Assembly (NCBI RefSeq): GCF_900141845.1
Contig: NZ_FQZB01000017.1
Span: forward strand, 1 to 64,000
Reading direction: 5' to 3'
Length of the DNA stretch: 64,000 nt
Source: Clostridium cavendishii DSM 21758
GTDB lineage: Bacteria > Bacillota > Clostridia > Clostridiales > Clostridiaceae
Shown: positions 31,440-39,881 of the stretch, in pieces
Layout: every line of letters begins with the position of its first letter
How positions within the stretch are numbered: position 1 is the first letter of the stretch
Notes under the pieces: generated by a model
Seen by the model: the letters and a program-made list of their open reading frames with translations, nothing else
Told to the model about the DNA's origin: nothing
Database searches by the model: none
Made by a program: the position numbers and the translations under genes

Positions 31440-33221
31440 ATGAAAGAAGTTGAAGTAATAAAAGCTAAAGGCATATCAACAAGTCGAAATAAAGGTAAAA
31501 CAATTGAGCGATTACGGGTAGCGGCTTATTGTAGAGTGAGTACTGATAGTGAAGACCAATTAAATAGTTATAAATCGCAGGTAGCCTATTACACCGAATT
31601 AATCAAGAAAAATAAAGAATGGGCTATGGCTGGAATTTTTGCAGACGAAGCAATTACAGGAACACAGGTGACAAAACGAGAAGATTTTCAAAGAATGATT
31701 AATGAATGTATGAATGATGAAATTGATATGGTGATTACAAAATCTATTTCACGTTTTGCAAGAAACACCTTAGATACATTAAAATATGTTCGTATGCTAA
31801 AAGAAAAGAATATTGCTGTTTATTTTGAGGATGAAAAGATTAATACTCTTACAATGGATGGTGAATTACTGCTCGTAGTTCTTAGCTCTGTAGCACAACA
31901 AGAGGTTGAAAATATATCTGCAAATGTAAAAAAAGGACTTAAAATGAAAATGAAACGCGGCGAATTGGTTGGATTTCAAGGATGTTTAGGTTATGACTAT
32001 CATCCAGAGGATAAAACAATAACTGTAAATCAAGAAGAAGCTAAAATTGTACAATATATTTTTAACCGATATATTGAAGGTGCTGGAGGTTCAGTAATAG
32101 GTAAAGAATTAGAGAATCTTGGATATAAAACAAGATATGGAAGCAGTTCGTGGGCACAATCAACTGTAATTGGAATAATTAAAAACGAGAAATATAAAGG
32201 CGATTTGCTTATGGGAAAGACTTTTACTGTTGACCCAATTTCAAAGAGAAGACTAGATAACTTTGGCGAAGAAGATAAATTTTATATTAGAGATCACCAT
32301 GAAGCTATTATAAATGAAGAAACTTTTGAAAAGGCACAGGCAATCTTAGAAAGAAGGAATCAAAATAGGGTTAAAATTGGTGACGGAAATATTAAAAGAG
32401 AAAAATTCAGTAGACAATATGCTTTTAGTTGTATGCTTGAATGTGGTTTTTGCAGTAGTACATTAACTAGAAGAAACTGGCATAGTGGAACAGACCACAG
32501 TAAAGTTGTTTGGCAGTGTGTTACAGCCACTAAAAAAGGAAAGAAATTTTGTAATGATAGCAAAGCTATACCAGAAAAAGCAATAGAAGATGCATTTGTA
32601 GAAAGTTATCGTCTATTATGCTCTGATAATAAAGAAGTGCTTGAAGAATTTTTGCGGAGAATGGAGGGAAATTTAAATGGTAGTAGTGTTAACAAGCAAA
32701 TATCTAAAATAGATAAGGAAATAAATACACTAGAAAAAAAGAAAAATAAGTTAATTGACATGAGGTTAGAGGATTCAATTGATAAAGCTACATATGAAGC
32801 GAAATATGCTGATTTAATATTAACTCAAGAAAATCTTATTGAAGATAGAAAGAAGCTTGGTGAAATCTCTGAAAATGAAAAAGAAATAAAACACCGTTTG
32901 AAAGAATTTAAGACTACATTAGAACAAAATGAGGTATTAGAGGAATTCGACAGATATGTTTTTGAAAGTGTAGTAGAAAAAGTTATTATAGGTGGAATTG
33001 ATGAAGCTGGAAATAAAGACCCTGCACAAATTACATTTGTTTATAAAACAGGATTTAAGAGTAGCTTAAATGGAGATAAATTTAGACCTCAAAGAAAAAA
33101 TGCAAGAGGTAGACATAGAACTGATAAATTGTGTTCCTATGATAATAACGAGGTTGAAAAATTGTGTTCTAATAGTAGCACCGATACATGTGGAGACTTG
33201 CGTATTGCTAAAAAAAGTTGA
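31440..33221 (+). CDS. large serine recombinase (ICE integrase)
   Basis: A 593-aa large serine recombinase. Resolvase domain (about 20-170) with the active Ser in AAYCRVSTDSEDQL; recombinase domain (about 190-300); zinc-ribbon with cysteines in MLECGFCSS and later WQC and FCND (about 335-375); coiled coil (about 410-490, KIDKEINTLEKKKNKLID). The last codons (TCGDLRIAKKS) lie on the right attachment core, so the C terminus depends on whether the ICE is integrated. ATG at 31440 is chosen over GTG at 31431; GGAAGGGTGG precedes it. Confidence 0.93.
   Translation: MKEVEVIKAKGISTSRNKGKTIERLRVAAYCRVSTDSEDQLNSYKSQVAYYTELIKKNKEWAMAGIFADEAITGTQVTKREDFQRMINECMNDEIDMVITKSISRFARNTLDTLKYVRMLKEKNIAVYFEDEKINTLTMDGELLLVVLSSVAQQEVENISANVKKGLKMKMKRGELVGFQGCLGYDYHPEDKTITVNQEEAKIVQYIFNRYIEGAGGSVIGKELENLGYKTRYGSSSWAQSTVIGIIKNEKYKGDLLMGKTFTVDPISKRRLDNFGEEDKFYIRDHHEAIINEETFEKAQAILERRNQNRVKIGDGNIKREKFSRQYAFSCMLECGFCSSTLTRRNWHSGTDHSKVVWQCVTATKKGKKFCNDSKAIPEKAIEDAFVESYRLLCSDNKEVLEEFLRRMEGNLNGSSVNKQISKIDKEINTLEKKKNKLIDMRLEDSIDKATYEAKYADLILTQENLIEDRKKLGEISENEKEIKHRLKEFKTTLEQNEVLEEFDRYVFESVVEKVIIGGIDEAGNKDPAQITFVYKTGFKSSLNGDKFRPQRKNARGRHRTDKLCSYDNNEVEKLCSNSSTDTCGDLRIAKKS
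33187..33210 (+). repeat. attR: direct repeat at the right ICE end
   Basis: The same 24 bp as 3845-3868 with A in place of G at position 18. It lies within the end of the recombinase gene. Confidence 0.92.
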
Positions 33222-33228
33222 AAAATAA
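33187..33228 (+). pseudogene. displaced native 3' end of rlmD
   Basis: In the rlmD frame the codons give HVETCVLLKKVEK and a stop at 33226-33228, continuing exactly where the core of the gene is cut at the left end. This identifies the pre-insertion C terminus of the methyltransferase. Confidence 0.85.
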
Positions 33229-33247
33229 TTGATTTAAATAGTGCATA

Positions 33248-33281
33248 TTATAACCTTGACATATCATTGTCAAGGTTATAA
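33248..33281. promoter_or_regulatory. perfect 14-bp palindrome overlapping a promoter
   Basis: TTATAACCTTGACA / TGTCAAGGTTATAA with a 6-nt gap, 30 bp before the WYL regulator gene. TTGACA in the left arm and TATAAT in the right form promoter elements with a short 15-bp spacing, so a bound regulator would block the promoter. Confidence 0.65.
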
Positions 33282-33310
33282 TAATATAATTAAGTTATGG
33301 AGGTGGTTAG

Positions 33311-34222
33311 TTGCAAGAAAGTAGATTGTTTAGAATTTTGTATTACCTATTGGATAAAGGACATGCTACTGCTCCCGAATTAGCAGAAAGATTTGAGGTA
33401 TCTGTTAGAACCATTTACCGTGATGTTGATGCAATCAGCAGTGCGGGGATTCCTATCTATGCTACAGCAGGGCGAAATGGTGGCATACAGTTTCTTGACG
33501 ATTATGTTCTTGATAAGTCTTTTTTCTCTGACAAAGAAAAGCAAGAAATACTATCAAGCATACAAAGCCTTTCAGCCATACAATATCCTGAAGTTGATAA
33601 CATTTTAAAGAAACTCAGTGCAATTTTTCAAATAGGGCTTACAGATTGGATTGAGGTTAATTTTTCCCGTTGGGGAAGCATGGCAGAAGATGAAAATCAA
33701 TTATTTCTCCAATTAAAGAAATCTATTTTTGAAAAACGGAGAATTAGTTTTGAATATTACAATTCTTCTGGTACAAACCGAAAGCGTGATGTCTTACCAC
33801 GAAAGTTAGTTTACAAAGACAAAGCGTGGTATCTTTATGCCTTTTGTCTTTTGCACGATGACTATAGGCTATTTCGATTTTCTCGTATAAAGAATCTAGA
33901 TTTAACAGAAATACGGTTTGAAGAATTTCCTGAAATAGAGCACGGCATTTTCCCAAAGCCACAGGATATGGGAATGTTGATTGATTTAGAGTTACGATTT
34001 CCTTTAGAGGTAGGATTTAAGCTATATGATACTTTAGAAGATAGCGCTATCGTCAAGAGTGAAGATGGATATATTGTAAATCTGACATTACCTGAAACTG
34101 ATTGGCTGTATGACTTTCTTATGTCTTTTGGTGATAGAGTTACAATAATTCGTCCACAATTTATAAAGCAACGGATAATAGAAAAATATGAAGCTGCATT
34201 AAACCATTACAAAGGAGTTTGA
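33311..34222 (+). CDS. HTH-WYL transcriptional regulator (YafY-like)
   Basis: A 303-aa regulator. N-terminal HTH_11 domain (about 5-60, TAPELAERFEVSVRTIYRDVD) followed by a WYL ligand-sensing domain (about 140-215, IRFEYYNSSG-type strand, KAWYLYAFCLLHDDYRLFRFSRI) and a C-terminal extension. The start is TTG with TGGAGGTGG upstream. It forms an operon with the next gene (3-bp gap) and has a palindromic operator in front, so it is probably self-regulated. The signal is unknown; WYL proteins often sense nucleotides or nucleic acid. Confidence 0.88.
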   Translation: MQESRLFRILYYLLDKGHATAPELAERFEVSVRTIYRDVDAISSAGIPIYATAGRNGGIQFLDDYVLDKSFFSDKEKQEILSSIQSLSAIQYPEVDNILKKLSAIFQIGLTDWIEVNFSRWGSMAEDENQLFLQLKKSIFEKRRISFEYYNSSGTNRKRDVLPRKLVYKDKAWYLYAFCLLHDDYRLFRFSRIKNLDLTEIRFEEFPEIEHGIFPKPQDMGMLIDLELRFPLEVGFKLYDTLEDSAIVKSEDGYIVNLTLPETDWLYDFLMSFGDRVTIIRPQFIKQRIIEKYEAALNHYKGV

Positions 34223-34225
34223 AAA

Positions 34226-34819
34226 ATGAATATTAGAACAGAATTAGAAAAAGTAGTTGGCACTATGGAACATATACAGTTAAATAATTTAGAGATTGAC
34301 CCATTGAAAATCAAGGCAATTATGATAAACGAGGTAGTTCCTGCTGACCCAGCTCAAGATTTCTACGGACAGCCCGAAGCAGATTATATGACAACAACGA
34401 TACCTCTTTTTCAAAAGGCAGGATTACAAGTCACAAATATACAAGACATATTGCAGATGGGTGTCTATATTACAAATGCAGTCAAAACTCCTAAATCGGA
34501 TTACACTATTGAAAAAAGTAGTATTGAGAATAGTTTGCCTTATTTAGAAAAAGAGCTTGCATTATTCCCAAATATCAAAGTAATTATGCTCATGGGAGAC
34601 GTTGCTAAAAAGGCATTTAACATGATTGCGAAGAAAGCAACAAAGAAAAATGCTCTTCCTGCTATTTCAACTTACAAGCTACGAAATAGCGAAATTTACT
34701 ACAGGAATATCCGGGTTATGCCGTCATATATTATAACCGGTGGCAATATTCTAATTGAAAAGTCAAAGTTTGAAATGGTTTCTGAGGATATTGCTGTAAT
34801 GGCTCGCATAATTGGATAA
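34226..34819 (+). CDS. uracil-DNA-glycosylase-superfamily-like protein
   Basis: A 197-aa protein that resembles the UDG superfamily: an early MINEVVPADPAQDFYG segment in place of the usual G-x-A-P-A motif, the ITNAVKTPKS segment, a VIMLMGDVAKKAFN core and a MPSYIITGGN segment where other members have HPS(P). No Fe-S cysteine set is visible. The partner WYL regulator gene lies 3 bp upstream. The enzyme activity is not proven by these motifs. Confidence 0.55.
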   Translation: MNIRTELEKVVGTMEHIQLNNLEIDPLKIKAIMINEVVPADPAQDFYGQPEADYMTTTIPLFQKAGLQVTNIQDILQMGVYITNAVKTPKSDYTIEKSSIENSLPYLEKELALFPNIKVIMLMGDVAKKAFNMIAKKATKKNALPAISTYKLRNSEIYYRNIRVMPSYIITGGNILIEKSKFEMVSEDIAVMARIIG

Positions 34820-35206
34820 TTAGAATTTAATAGTTTTTTTGAAAAGCCTGACATGATAAGTGTCTATAATAACACCAAAGGACTATATTATTGATTATAT
34901 GTTAACTTCAGCTAATACTGATGATAGAGATGCTATTTGAGGTTGACTAATTTTAAAAAAATGATTATTATATAAGTAAATAATTGTATGAAAGGGTGAG
35001 TATAGTGTTTTATATAATATTCGGGAAATTTTGTATTGCAAATGGCTCCAAAAATGTGGATAAGATGAAACATTGTGCGGAGCCCAATAAAATTATTTAG
35101 TATCAGTTATTGAGGGTAATTTTGATTAAACCAGAATAGAAATGTATCTATAATGGTTTTGTTTTGTTACCAATTACTGAATAATACTAAATGTGAGATT
35201 TATTAA
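34820..35206 (+). other. non-coding stretch after the UDG-like gene
   Basis: No convincing gene. A 31-codon frame at 35005-35100 (GTG start, AAAGGGTGAG upstream, MFYIIFGKFCIANG...) could be a small protein or a relic. A short fragment near 34880-34940 (YMLTSANTDDRDAI) looks like decayed coding sequence. Confidence 0.4.
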
Positions 35207-35236
35207 GCCGTAGATAATGTTTTGTCTACGGCCTTT
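35207..35236 (+). terminator. terminator
   Basis: GCCGTAGATAA / TTGTCTACGGC followed by CTTTT. Confidence 0.75.
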
Positions 35237-35285
35237 TGCTATGCTTATTTTATTGTACTTACAATGAAATCTTAGTACTATCGTA

Positions 35286-35336
35286 AAAGCAGAGGTCTTG
35301 CACCAACAAGGTGCATAGTGTCCTCTGCTTTTTATT
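35286..35336 (+). promoter_or_regulatory. two-tier hairpin with U-run before the MATE gene
   Basis: Outer stem AAGCAGAGG / CCTCTGCTT and inner GCACC / GGTGC, then TTTATTTT, ending about 28 bp before the ATG. The position suggests an attenuator that controls the transporter. Confidence 0.6.
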
Positions 35337-35363
35337 TTATTTTAAGAAGGGATGTAATCATAA

Positions 35364-36719
35364 ATGAAAAAAGATCAACAGGATTTAACAATCGGAAGTG
35401 TAACTAAAAAGTTAATAAAGTTTTCCATACCTCTTTTTATAGCCAATTTGCTACAGTCATTTTACAGTCTTGTAGATATGTTGGTTGTTGGAAGAGTTGT
35501 TGGGAAAGTCGGACTTGTAGCAGTCAGTAATGCATCCATGATTAGTTTTATTATTACCTCAATTTGTATCGGAATTACAATGGGAGGTACGGTGCTAATC
35601 GCCCAATATAAAGGTGCAGGTGATGAAAAAGGTCAAAAAGAAACAATTGGAACATTGTTTACTATATCAACTATTGTTTCTATAATTGTTACATTGATAG
35701 GATTACTTGTATATAAATCAGTCTTTGAGCTCCTTAATATTCCTATCGATGCAATGCAAGATGCTTGTGATTATATGGAGATAATATGTGCTGGAACATT
35801 TTTTGTGTTTGGCTATAATGCTGTTTGTTCAATTATGAAAGGTTTTGGTGATTCAAAAAGTTCACTTTACTTTGTTGTAATTGCTACTATCATCAATGTT
35901 ATTTTAGATTTGATTTTAGTAGGACCCTTAAAATTGGGAACGAAAGGAGCAGCGTATGCAACTGTATTTTCAGAAGCAGTTTCATTTATACTTTCAATTA
36001 TCTACTTAAGGCGTAATAGTTTAATTTTTGACTTTAAATTTAAAAGTTTTGGTATAAAGCTTAATAAATTTTTCCCTATATTAAAAATTGGAATGCCTAC
36101 TGCAATCCAGATGGTAATTGTCAATATATCATATCTTTTGATTACGGGTATGCTGAACAATTTTGGGGTTTCTGTCGCGGCAGCTTCTGGCATTGGATTA
36201 AAGGTAAGTACTTTTGCTGGTATGCCTTGTTGGGCAATTGGTCAGTCAATCACAGCTATGGTGGGACAAAATATGGGTGCAAAAAATATTGGACGTGTAA
36301 AAAGCACTACAATAGTGGGATTGCGACTTAATTTAATTATTACTTTGTTAGTAGCAATATTCGTACAATTATTTGCAGAACCAATTATTACTCTTTTCAA
36401 TCCCGCAAGCGTGGACGTGGTAAGGGATGGTGTTTTATATTTGAGAATTTGTTGTTCGCTTAACAGCTTAATATATGCAACGATGTATACATTTGATTCA
36501 TTTGCTATTGGTGTAGGCGCTGCAAATATAGCTATGTTTAATGCATTACTAGATGCAGTTGTAGTTCGTTTGCTGATGAGTTGGTTATTGGCATTTTTTC
36601 TTAACTATGGATTTGTAGGTGTCTATGTCGGTGAGGCTATCTCACCTGTTTTACCCGCAATTGTAGGATTGGTTTATTTCAAAGGTAAAGCATGGAGAAC
36701 CAAAAAATTGATAGAGTAA
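35364..36719 (+). CDS. MATE-family efflux transporter
   Basis: A 451-aa membrane protein with about twelve helices in two related halves, beginning with the family pattern IGSVTKKLIKFSIPLFIANLL and containing LQSFYSLVDMLVVGR and QMVIVNISYLL in the matching positions of the two halves. MATE proteins expel drugs or other cations in exchange for Na+ or H+. GAAGGGATG precedes the ATG. The substrate cannot be told. It sits in the accessory stretch next to the ICE. Confidence 0.88.
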   Translation: MKKDQQDLTIGSVTKKLIKFSIPLFIANLLQSFYSLVDMLVVGRVVGKVGLVAVSNASMISFIITSICIGITMGGTVLIAQYKGAGDEKGQKETIGTLFTISTIVSIIVTLIGLLVYKSVFELLNIPIDAMQDACDYMEIICAGTFFVFGYNAVCSIMKGFGDSKSSLYFVVIATIINVILDLILVGPLKLGTKGAAYATVFSEAVSFILSIIYLRRNSLIFDFKFKSFGIKLNKFFPILKIGMPTAIQMVIVNISYLLITGMLNNFGVSVAAASGIGLKVSTFAGMPCWAIGQSITAMVGQNMGAKNIGRVKSTTIVGLRLNLIITLLVAIFVQLFAEPIITLFNPASVDVVRDGVLYLRICCSLNSLIYATMYTFDSFAIGVGAANIAMFNALLDAVVVRLLMSWLLAFFLNYGFVGVYVGEAISPVLPAIVGLVYFKGKAWRTKKLIE

Positions 36720-36761
36720 AATAATACATTTCCAATTCATTTTAGCAGAACTATTCCTTGG

Positions 36762-36893
36762 ATGATTATACAATGGGACGCAAGAGTCCTTGAAAAAATA
36801 GTTGTTGATAAGGAAAAAGCTTTTTCCATAAAGCCAGAGGATTTATATTATTGGCATTATGAAATATTAGAAAAAGTATTATCAGAGATATAA
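36762..36893 (+). pseudogene. 43-codon gene fragment, family unknown
   Basis: A frame with Trp/Tyr-rich content (IVVDKEKAFSIKPEDLYYWH) without a ribosome site. The frame is open for several codons upstream of the Met as well (RTIPW). It looks like the end of a decayed gene. Confidence 0.4.
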
Positions 36894-36919
36894 GTCTATA
36901 TAATAAATATTGCATTATT

Positions 36920-37087
36920 TGAAGGAAAGAAATAAATTACAATATGGAGTGTGGGAACATAATAGAATAACTTTAGAAAAAAGAGATGCTATGAAAAATA
37001 TCAATGGCTTTGATAAGAAGCGTAAAATTTAAAAAGGTCACTGAAAATCACTTACTTTTTCATGTGAAAAAGTAAGTGATTTTTTAT
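36920..37087 (+). repeat. second copy of the ICE left-end sequence
   Basis: Similar to 3965-4109: the same TATGGAGTGTGGGAACA core, AAAAATATCAATGGC, GATAAGAAG and a hairpin with the AAATCACTTNCT stem. In the recombinase-tail frame it reads KEINYNMECGNIIE and a stop, like the ICE copy. It is probably the left end of a decayed related element. Confidence 0.65.
37044..37087 (+). terminator. hairpin terminator, copy of the ICE left-end hairpin
   Basis: AAATCACTTACTTTTTC / GAAAAAGTAAGTGATTTTTT, longer than the ICE copy. Confidence 0.75.
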
Positions 37088-37108
37088 GAATTTAATACCA
37101 TAAAGGGC

Positions 37109-37567
37109 CTATTTATTACAATACATTTTTTTTGTTTTTTCCTTTAAATTTCGAATGTCTTCAGGGATATCTTCTGGCTTTAAGGAATCATGTACAGAGC
37201 ACGTTTTGGCAGTTTGTGCAGTTTCATAGTACCAGCATTTGAATTTGATTAAATCAAGAGTTGTCTGTAGTTCTGCAATTTGGTCTATAACTTTTTTTTG
37301 CTGTTCTCTAAACATGTTGAGGCGCTGGTCAATTGTTTCATCGCCCTGCATACACCAGTTCATAAACTCCTTAATTTCTTTGATTGACATCCCTGATTTC
37401 TTTAAACATTTAATCATAAAAAGCAATTCAAGATCATCATCCTTAAATATCCGTATTCCATTTTGGTTACGTTCAACAAAAGGCATTAAACCTTCTTTAG
37501 CATAAAAACGAAGGGTATGTGGAGATACGTCGATCTTTTTTGATAGTTCACTAATCGTATAGTACAT
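37109..37567 (-). CDS. MerR-family regulator
   Basis: A 152-aa MerR regulator: helix-turn-helix and wing (about 1-70, ISELSKKIDVSPHTLRFYAKEGL) then a dimerisation helix with a Cys in the tail (FKCWYYETA). It is divergent from the DXS-like gene, and a MerR-type promoter with a 19-bp spacer lies between. Likely activates that gene. No metal-binding Cys set is seen, so a small organic signal is more likely. Confidence 0.85.
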   Translation of the reverse strand: MYYTISELSKKIDVSPHTLRFYAKEGLMPFVERNQNGIRIFKDDDLELLFMIKCLKKSGMSIKEIKEFMNWCMQGDETIDQRLNMFREQQKKVIDQIAELQTTLDLIKFKCWYYETAQTAKTCSVHDSLKPEDIPEDIRNLKEKTKKMYCNK

Positions 37568-37611
37568 TTTTACTCCTCTTAAAAAATATTTTTAAAATTA
37601 TTAAAACTCCA

Positions 37612-37642
37612 TTGACTTAGAGTTTACTCTCAGGTTTATGAT
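37612..37642 (+). promoter_or_regulatory. MerR-type promoter for the DXS-like gene
   Basis: TTGACT, a 19-bp spacer, TATGAT. The dyad CTTAGAGT-TT-ACTCTCAGG lies within the spacer, the usual arrangement where MerR proteins twist an over-long promoter. Confidence 0.7.
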
Positions 37643-37713
37643 AATAATATCACTCAAGAAAATGTGCGTCAAATATAAAAAATATCATAAAAGATATTGA
37701 AGGAGAATGAAAT

Positions 37714-39474
37714 ATGTATTTAGAAAAAATTAATTCGACAGGGGATGTAAAAAAATTATCAGTAGATGAAATGAAAGATTTGAGTTCAGAAATCCGACAA
37801 GTATTGCTTAAGAAGTTAAGTGAGCATGGAGGGCATATTGGGCCTAATCTTGGAATTGTAGAACTTACAGTTGCTTTGCATTATGTATTTAACTCACCAA
37901 AGGATAAGATTGTTTATGATGTTTCTCATCAGAGCTATGTTCATAAAATACTTACTGGAAGAAAAGAAGCATTTATTAATTCTGAAAAATATGATGAGGT
38001 TTCTGGTTATTCTAATCCAGAAGAAAGCAATCATGATTTTTTTAACATAGGACATACTTCCACATCCATAAGTCTTGCTTGCGGTCTTGCTAAAGCAAGA
38101 GATTTAAAAGATGAGAATGATAATGTGATTGCGATTATTGGAGATGGTTCACTAAGCGGAGGAGAAGCATATGAAGGACTAAATAATGCAGCAGAAGCAG
38201 GAACAAATATGATTATTGTTGTAAATGATAATGATATGTCCATTGCAGAAAACTATGGTGGTTTGTATAAAAATCTTAAAGAACTTAGAGATTCAGAAGG
38301 AAAATGCCAATGTAATTTCTTTAAAGCAATGGGATTAGATTACTACTATGTGAAAGACGGACATGATTTTGAGCAGTTAATCAGTGTATTTAACAAGGTT
38401 AAGGATATAGATCATCCAGTAGTTGTTCATATTCACACAATTAAAGGAAAAGGTTTTGAATTTGCTGAAAAGAATAAGGAACAGTGGCATTGGGGAATGC
38501 CTTTTGTATTAGAGACAGGAGAATCAAGGTTCTCTATGAGTGATACAGAGGATTATGGTAATTTGACTGGAAAATACCTGTTAGATGCTATGAAAAAAGA
38601 TCCGAAAGTAGTTGCCATTACATCAGGAACTCCAGGAGTGTTTGGTTTTTGTACAGAAAGAAGAAAAGAAGCAGGTAGACAATTTGTTGATGTTGGTATT
38701 GCAGAAGAACATGCAGTAGCTTTGTCTTCAGGAATTGCAGCAAATGGTGGAAAAGCAGTTTATGGAGTATATAGTACATTTCTTCAAAGAACATATGATC
38801 AGCTTTCACAAGATCTGTGTATAAATAATAATCCAGCAGTAATACTGGTATATTCAGCATCTGTTTATGGAATGAATGATGTAACACATCTTGGATTATA
38901 CGATATTGGTATGATGAGTAACATTCCCAATATGGTATATCTTGCTCCAACATGTAAGGAAGAATATTTTAGGATGCTTAAGTGGGGAATGAGTCAAAAT
39001 GAGCATCCAGTGGCTATTCGTGTTCCAGCAATGGGAGTAATTGAAAGTGGAGTACAAGATAAGACAGATTACTCTAAATTAAATAAATATAAGGTAACAA
39101 AAGCAGGAAAAGATGTTGCAGTGATTGCACTTGGAGATTTCTATCAGCTTGGTCAGTCAATTGTCACAAAGCTTTCAAATGAAAATGGTATTGAGGCTAC
39201 TCTGATTAATCCAAAGTATATCACAGGTATTGATGAAGAATTATTGGAAAGCTTGAAAAAAGAGCATAAACTTGTAATTACTCTTGAAGATGGTATTTTA
39301 GATGGTGGCTTTGGTGAGAAGATTGCAAGATTTTATGGTCCTTCTGATATGAAGGTTTTAAATTATGGTATCAAGAAGGAATTACTAGATCGTTATGTTC
39401 CGGAGGAACTTATGAAAAAAAATAGACTTACAGATGTTCAGGTGGTAGAAGATATCATAAGTATTATAAAATAG
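37714..39474 (+). CDS. 1-deoxy-D-xylulose-5-phosphate synthase-like transketolase
   Basis: A 586-aa thiamine-diphosphate enzyme closest to DXS: HIGPNLGIVELTVALHYVF, YDVSHQSYVHKILTGR, the cofactor motif GDGSLSGGEAYEG ... NDNDMSIAEN (about 145-185), and VDVGIAEEHAVALSSGIA with the catalytic Glu near 335. It is somewhat shorter than usual DXS (about 620 aa). Control by a MerR regulator, rather than isoprenoid-operon context, suggests a special role, e.g. another acyloin or sugar-phosphate reaction. AAGGAGAATG precedes the ATG. Confidence 0.8.
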   Translation: MYLEKINSTGDVKKLSVDEMKDLSSEIRQVLLKKLSEHGGHIGPNLGIVELTVALHYVFNSPKDKIVYDVSHQSYVHKILTGRKEAFINSEKYDEVSGYSNPEESNHDFFNIGHTSTSISLACGLAKARDLKDENDNVIAIIGDGSLSGGEAYEGLNNAAEAGTNMIIVVNDNDMSIAENYGGLYKNLKELRDSEGKCQCNFFKAMGLDYYYVKDGHDFEQLISVFNKVKDIDHPVVVHIHTIKGKGFEFAEKNKEQWHWGMPFVLETGESRFSMSDTEDYGNLTGKYLLDAMKKDPKVVAITSGTPGVFGFCTERRKEAGRQFVDVGIAEEHAVALSSGIAANGGKAVYGVYSTFLQRTYDQLSQDLCINNNPAVILVYSASVYGMNDVTHLGLYDIGMMSNIPNMVYLAPTCKEEYFRMLKWGMSQNEHPVAIRVPAMGVIESGVQDKTDYSKLNKYKVTKAGKDVAVIALGDFYQLGQSIVTKLSNENGIEATLINPKYITGIDEELLESLKKEHKLVITLEDGILDGGFGEKIARFYGPSDMKVLNYGIKKELLDRYVPEELMKKNRLTDVQVVEDIISIIK

Positions 39475-39743
39475 GAGATGGAGTTCTGATTGGACACAAT
39501 GTAGTATTGGCTACTTTAAATCATGACATTGATCCAAGAAAACGTAGTGATATGCATCCCAAGCCAATCGTGATAGGCAATAATGTTTGGATTGGAGCAA
39601 ATGTAACAGTCGTTTCAGGTGGGACTATTGGTGATGGTGCTGTTATTGGAGCTGGTGCAGTTGTGACCAAAGATGTGCCTCCTAATGTTATTGTGGGCGG
39701 TGTACCTGCAAAAATTATTAAAAAAATTGAAGTATTGACTTAA
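39474..39743 (+). pseudogene. 5'-truncated hexapeptide-repeat acetyltransferase
   Basis: The C-terminal part of a left-handed beta-helix O-acetyltransferase (maltose/galactoside type): GDGVLIGHNVVLATLNHD, then KPIVIGNNVWIGANV, GGTIGDGAVIGAGAVVTKDV and PAKIIKK. Hexapeptide coils and the acetyl-CoA region are present, but the first half is missing; the frame emerges from the end of the DXS-like gene and has no ribosome site. It is a remnant. Confidence 0.7.
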
Positions 39744-39794
39744 ACAATGATTCTTACTATAATGTAGCTGTGACGGAGGGTATATTCGTATACT

Positions 39795-39838
39795 GGATAA
39801 GTTATCAACAAATGTTGTTGATAACTTATCTTTTTTTT
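39795..39838 (+). terminator. strong terminator after the DXS-like gene unit
   Basis: GATAAGTTATCAACAA / TTGTTGATAACTTATC followed by eight T residues. Confidence 0.88.
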
Positions 39839-39881
39839 ATCCCTCAATGTAGTATTTTAATTAGGAGGCAATTATAACAAT

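Larger units (their letters stand above)
3845..33210 (+). mobile_element. ICE with Tn916-family transfer genes, inserted in rlmD by a large serine recombinase
   Basis: The ends are defined by a 24-bp direct repeat with one mismatch (3845-3868 and 33187-33210). One copy is in the 3' end of rlmD and the other is in the end of the recombinase gene. The backbone order DUF961, DUF961, TcpA-type ATPase, oriT, MobT, TcpD, ArdA, TcpE, VirB4, VirB6-like, NlpC/P60, TcpC, Orf7-like, Orf8-like follows Tn916, but a serine recombinase replaces Xis/Int. Additions are a Thoeris system at the left end, a Tad-like pilus module between oriT and the relaxase, and TetR/TauE cargo after TcpC. Insertion of serine-recombinase ICEs in rum-type methyltransferase genes is known from streptococci. 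Confidence 0.93.

Noticed and set aside
31440..33221. A tyrosine integrase plus Xis pair as in Tn916
   Set aside because: Only a large serine recombinase is present at the right end; no R-H-R-Y integrase frame exists in the ICE.
36941..36970. Reading the repeat in another frame (YGVWEHNRITL...) as the end of an unknown gene
   Set aside because: That frame is open only in the right copy and stops early in the ICE copy, while the MECGN frame ends at the same place in both copies and joins the recombinase frame.
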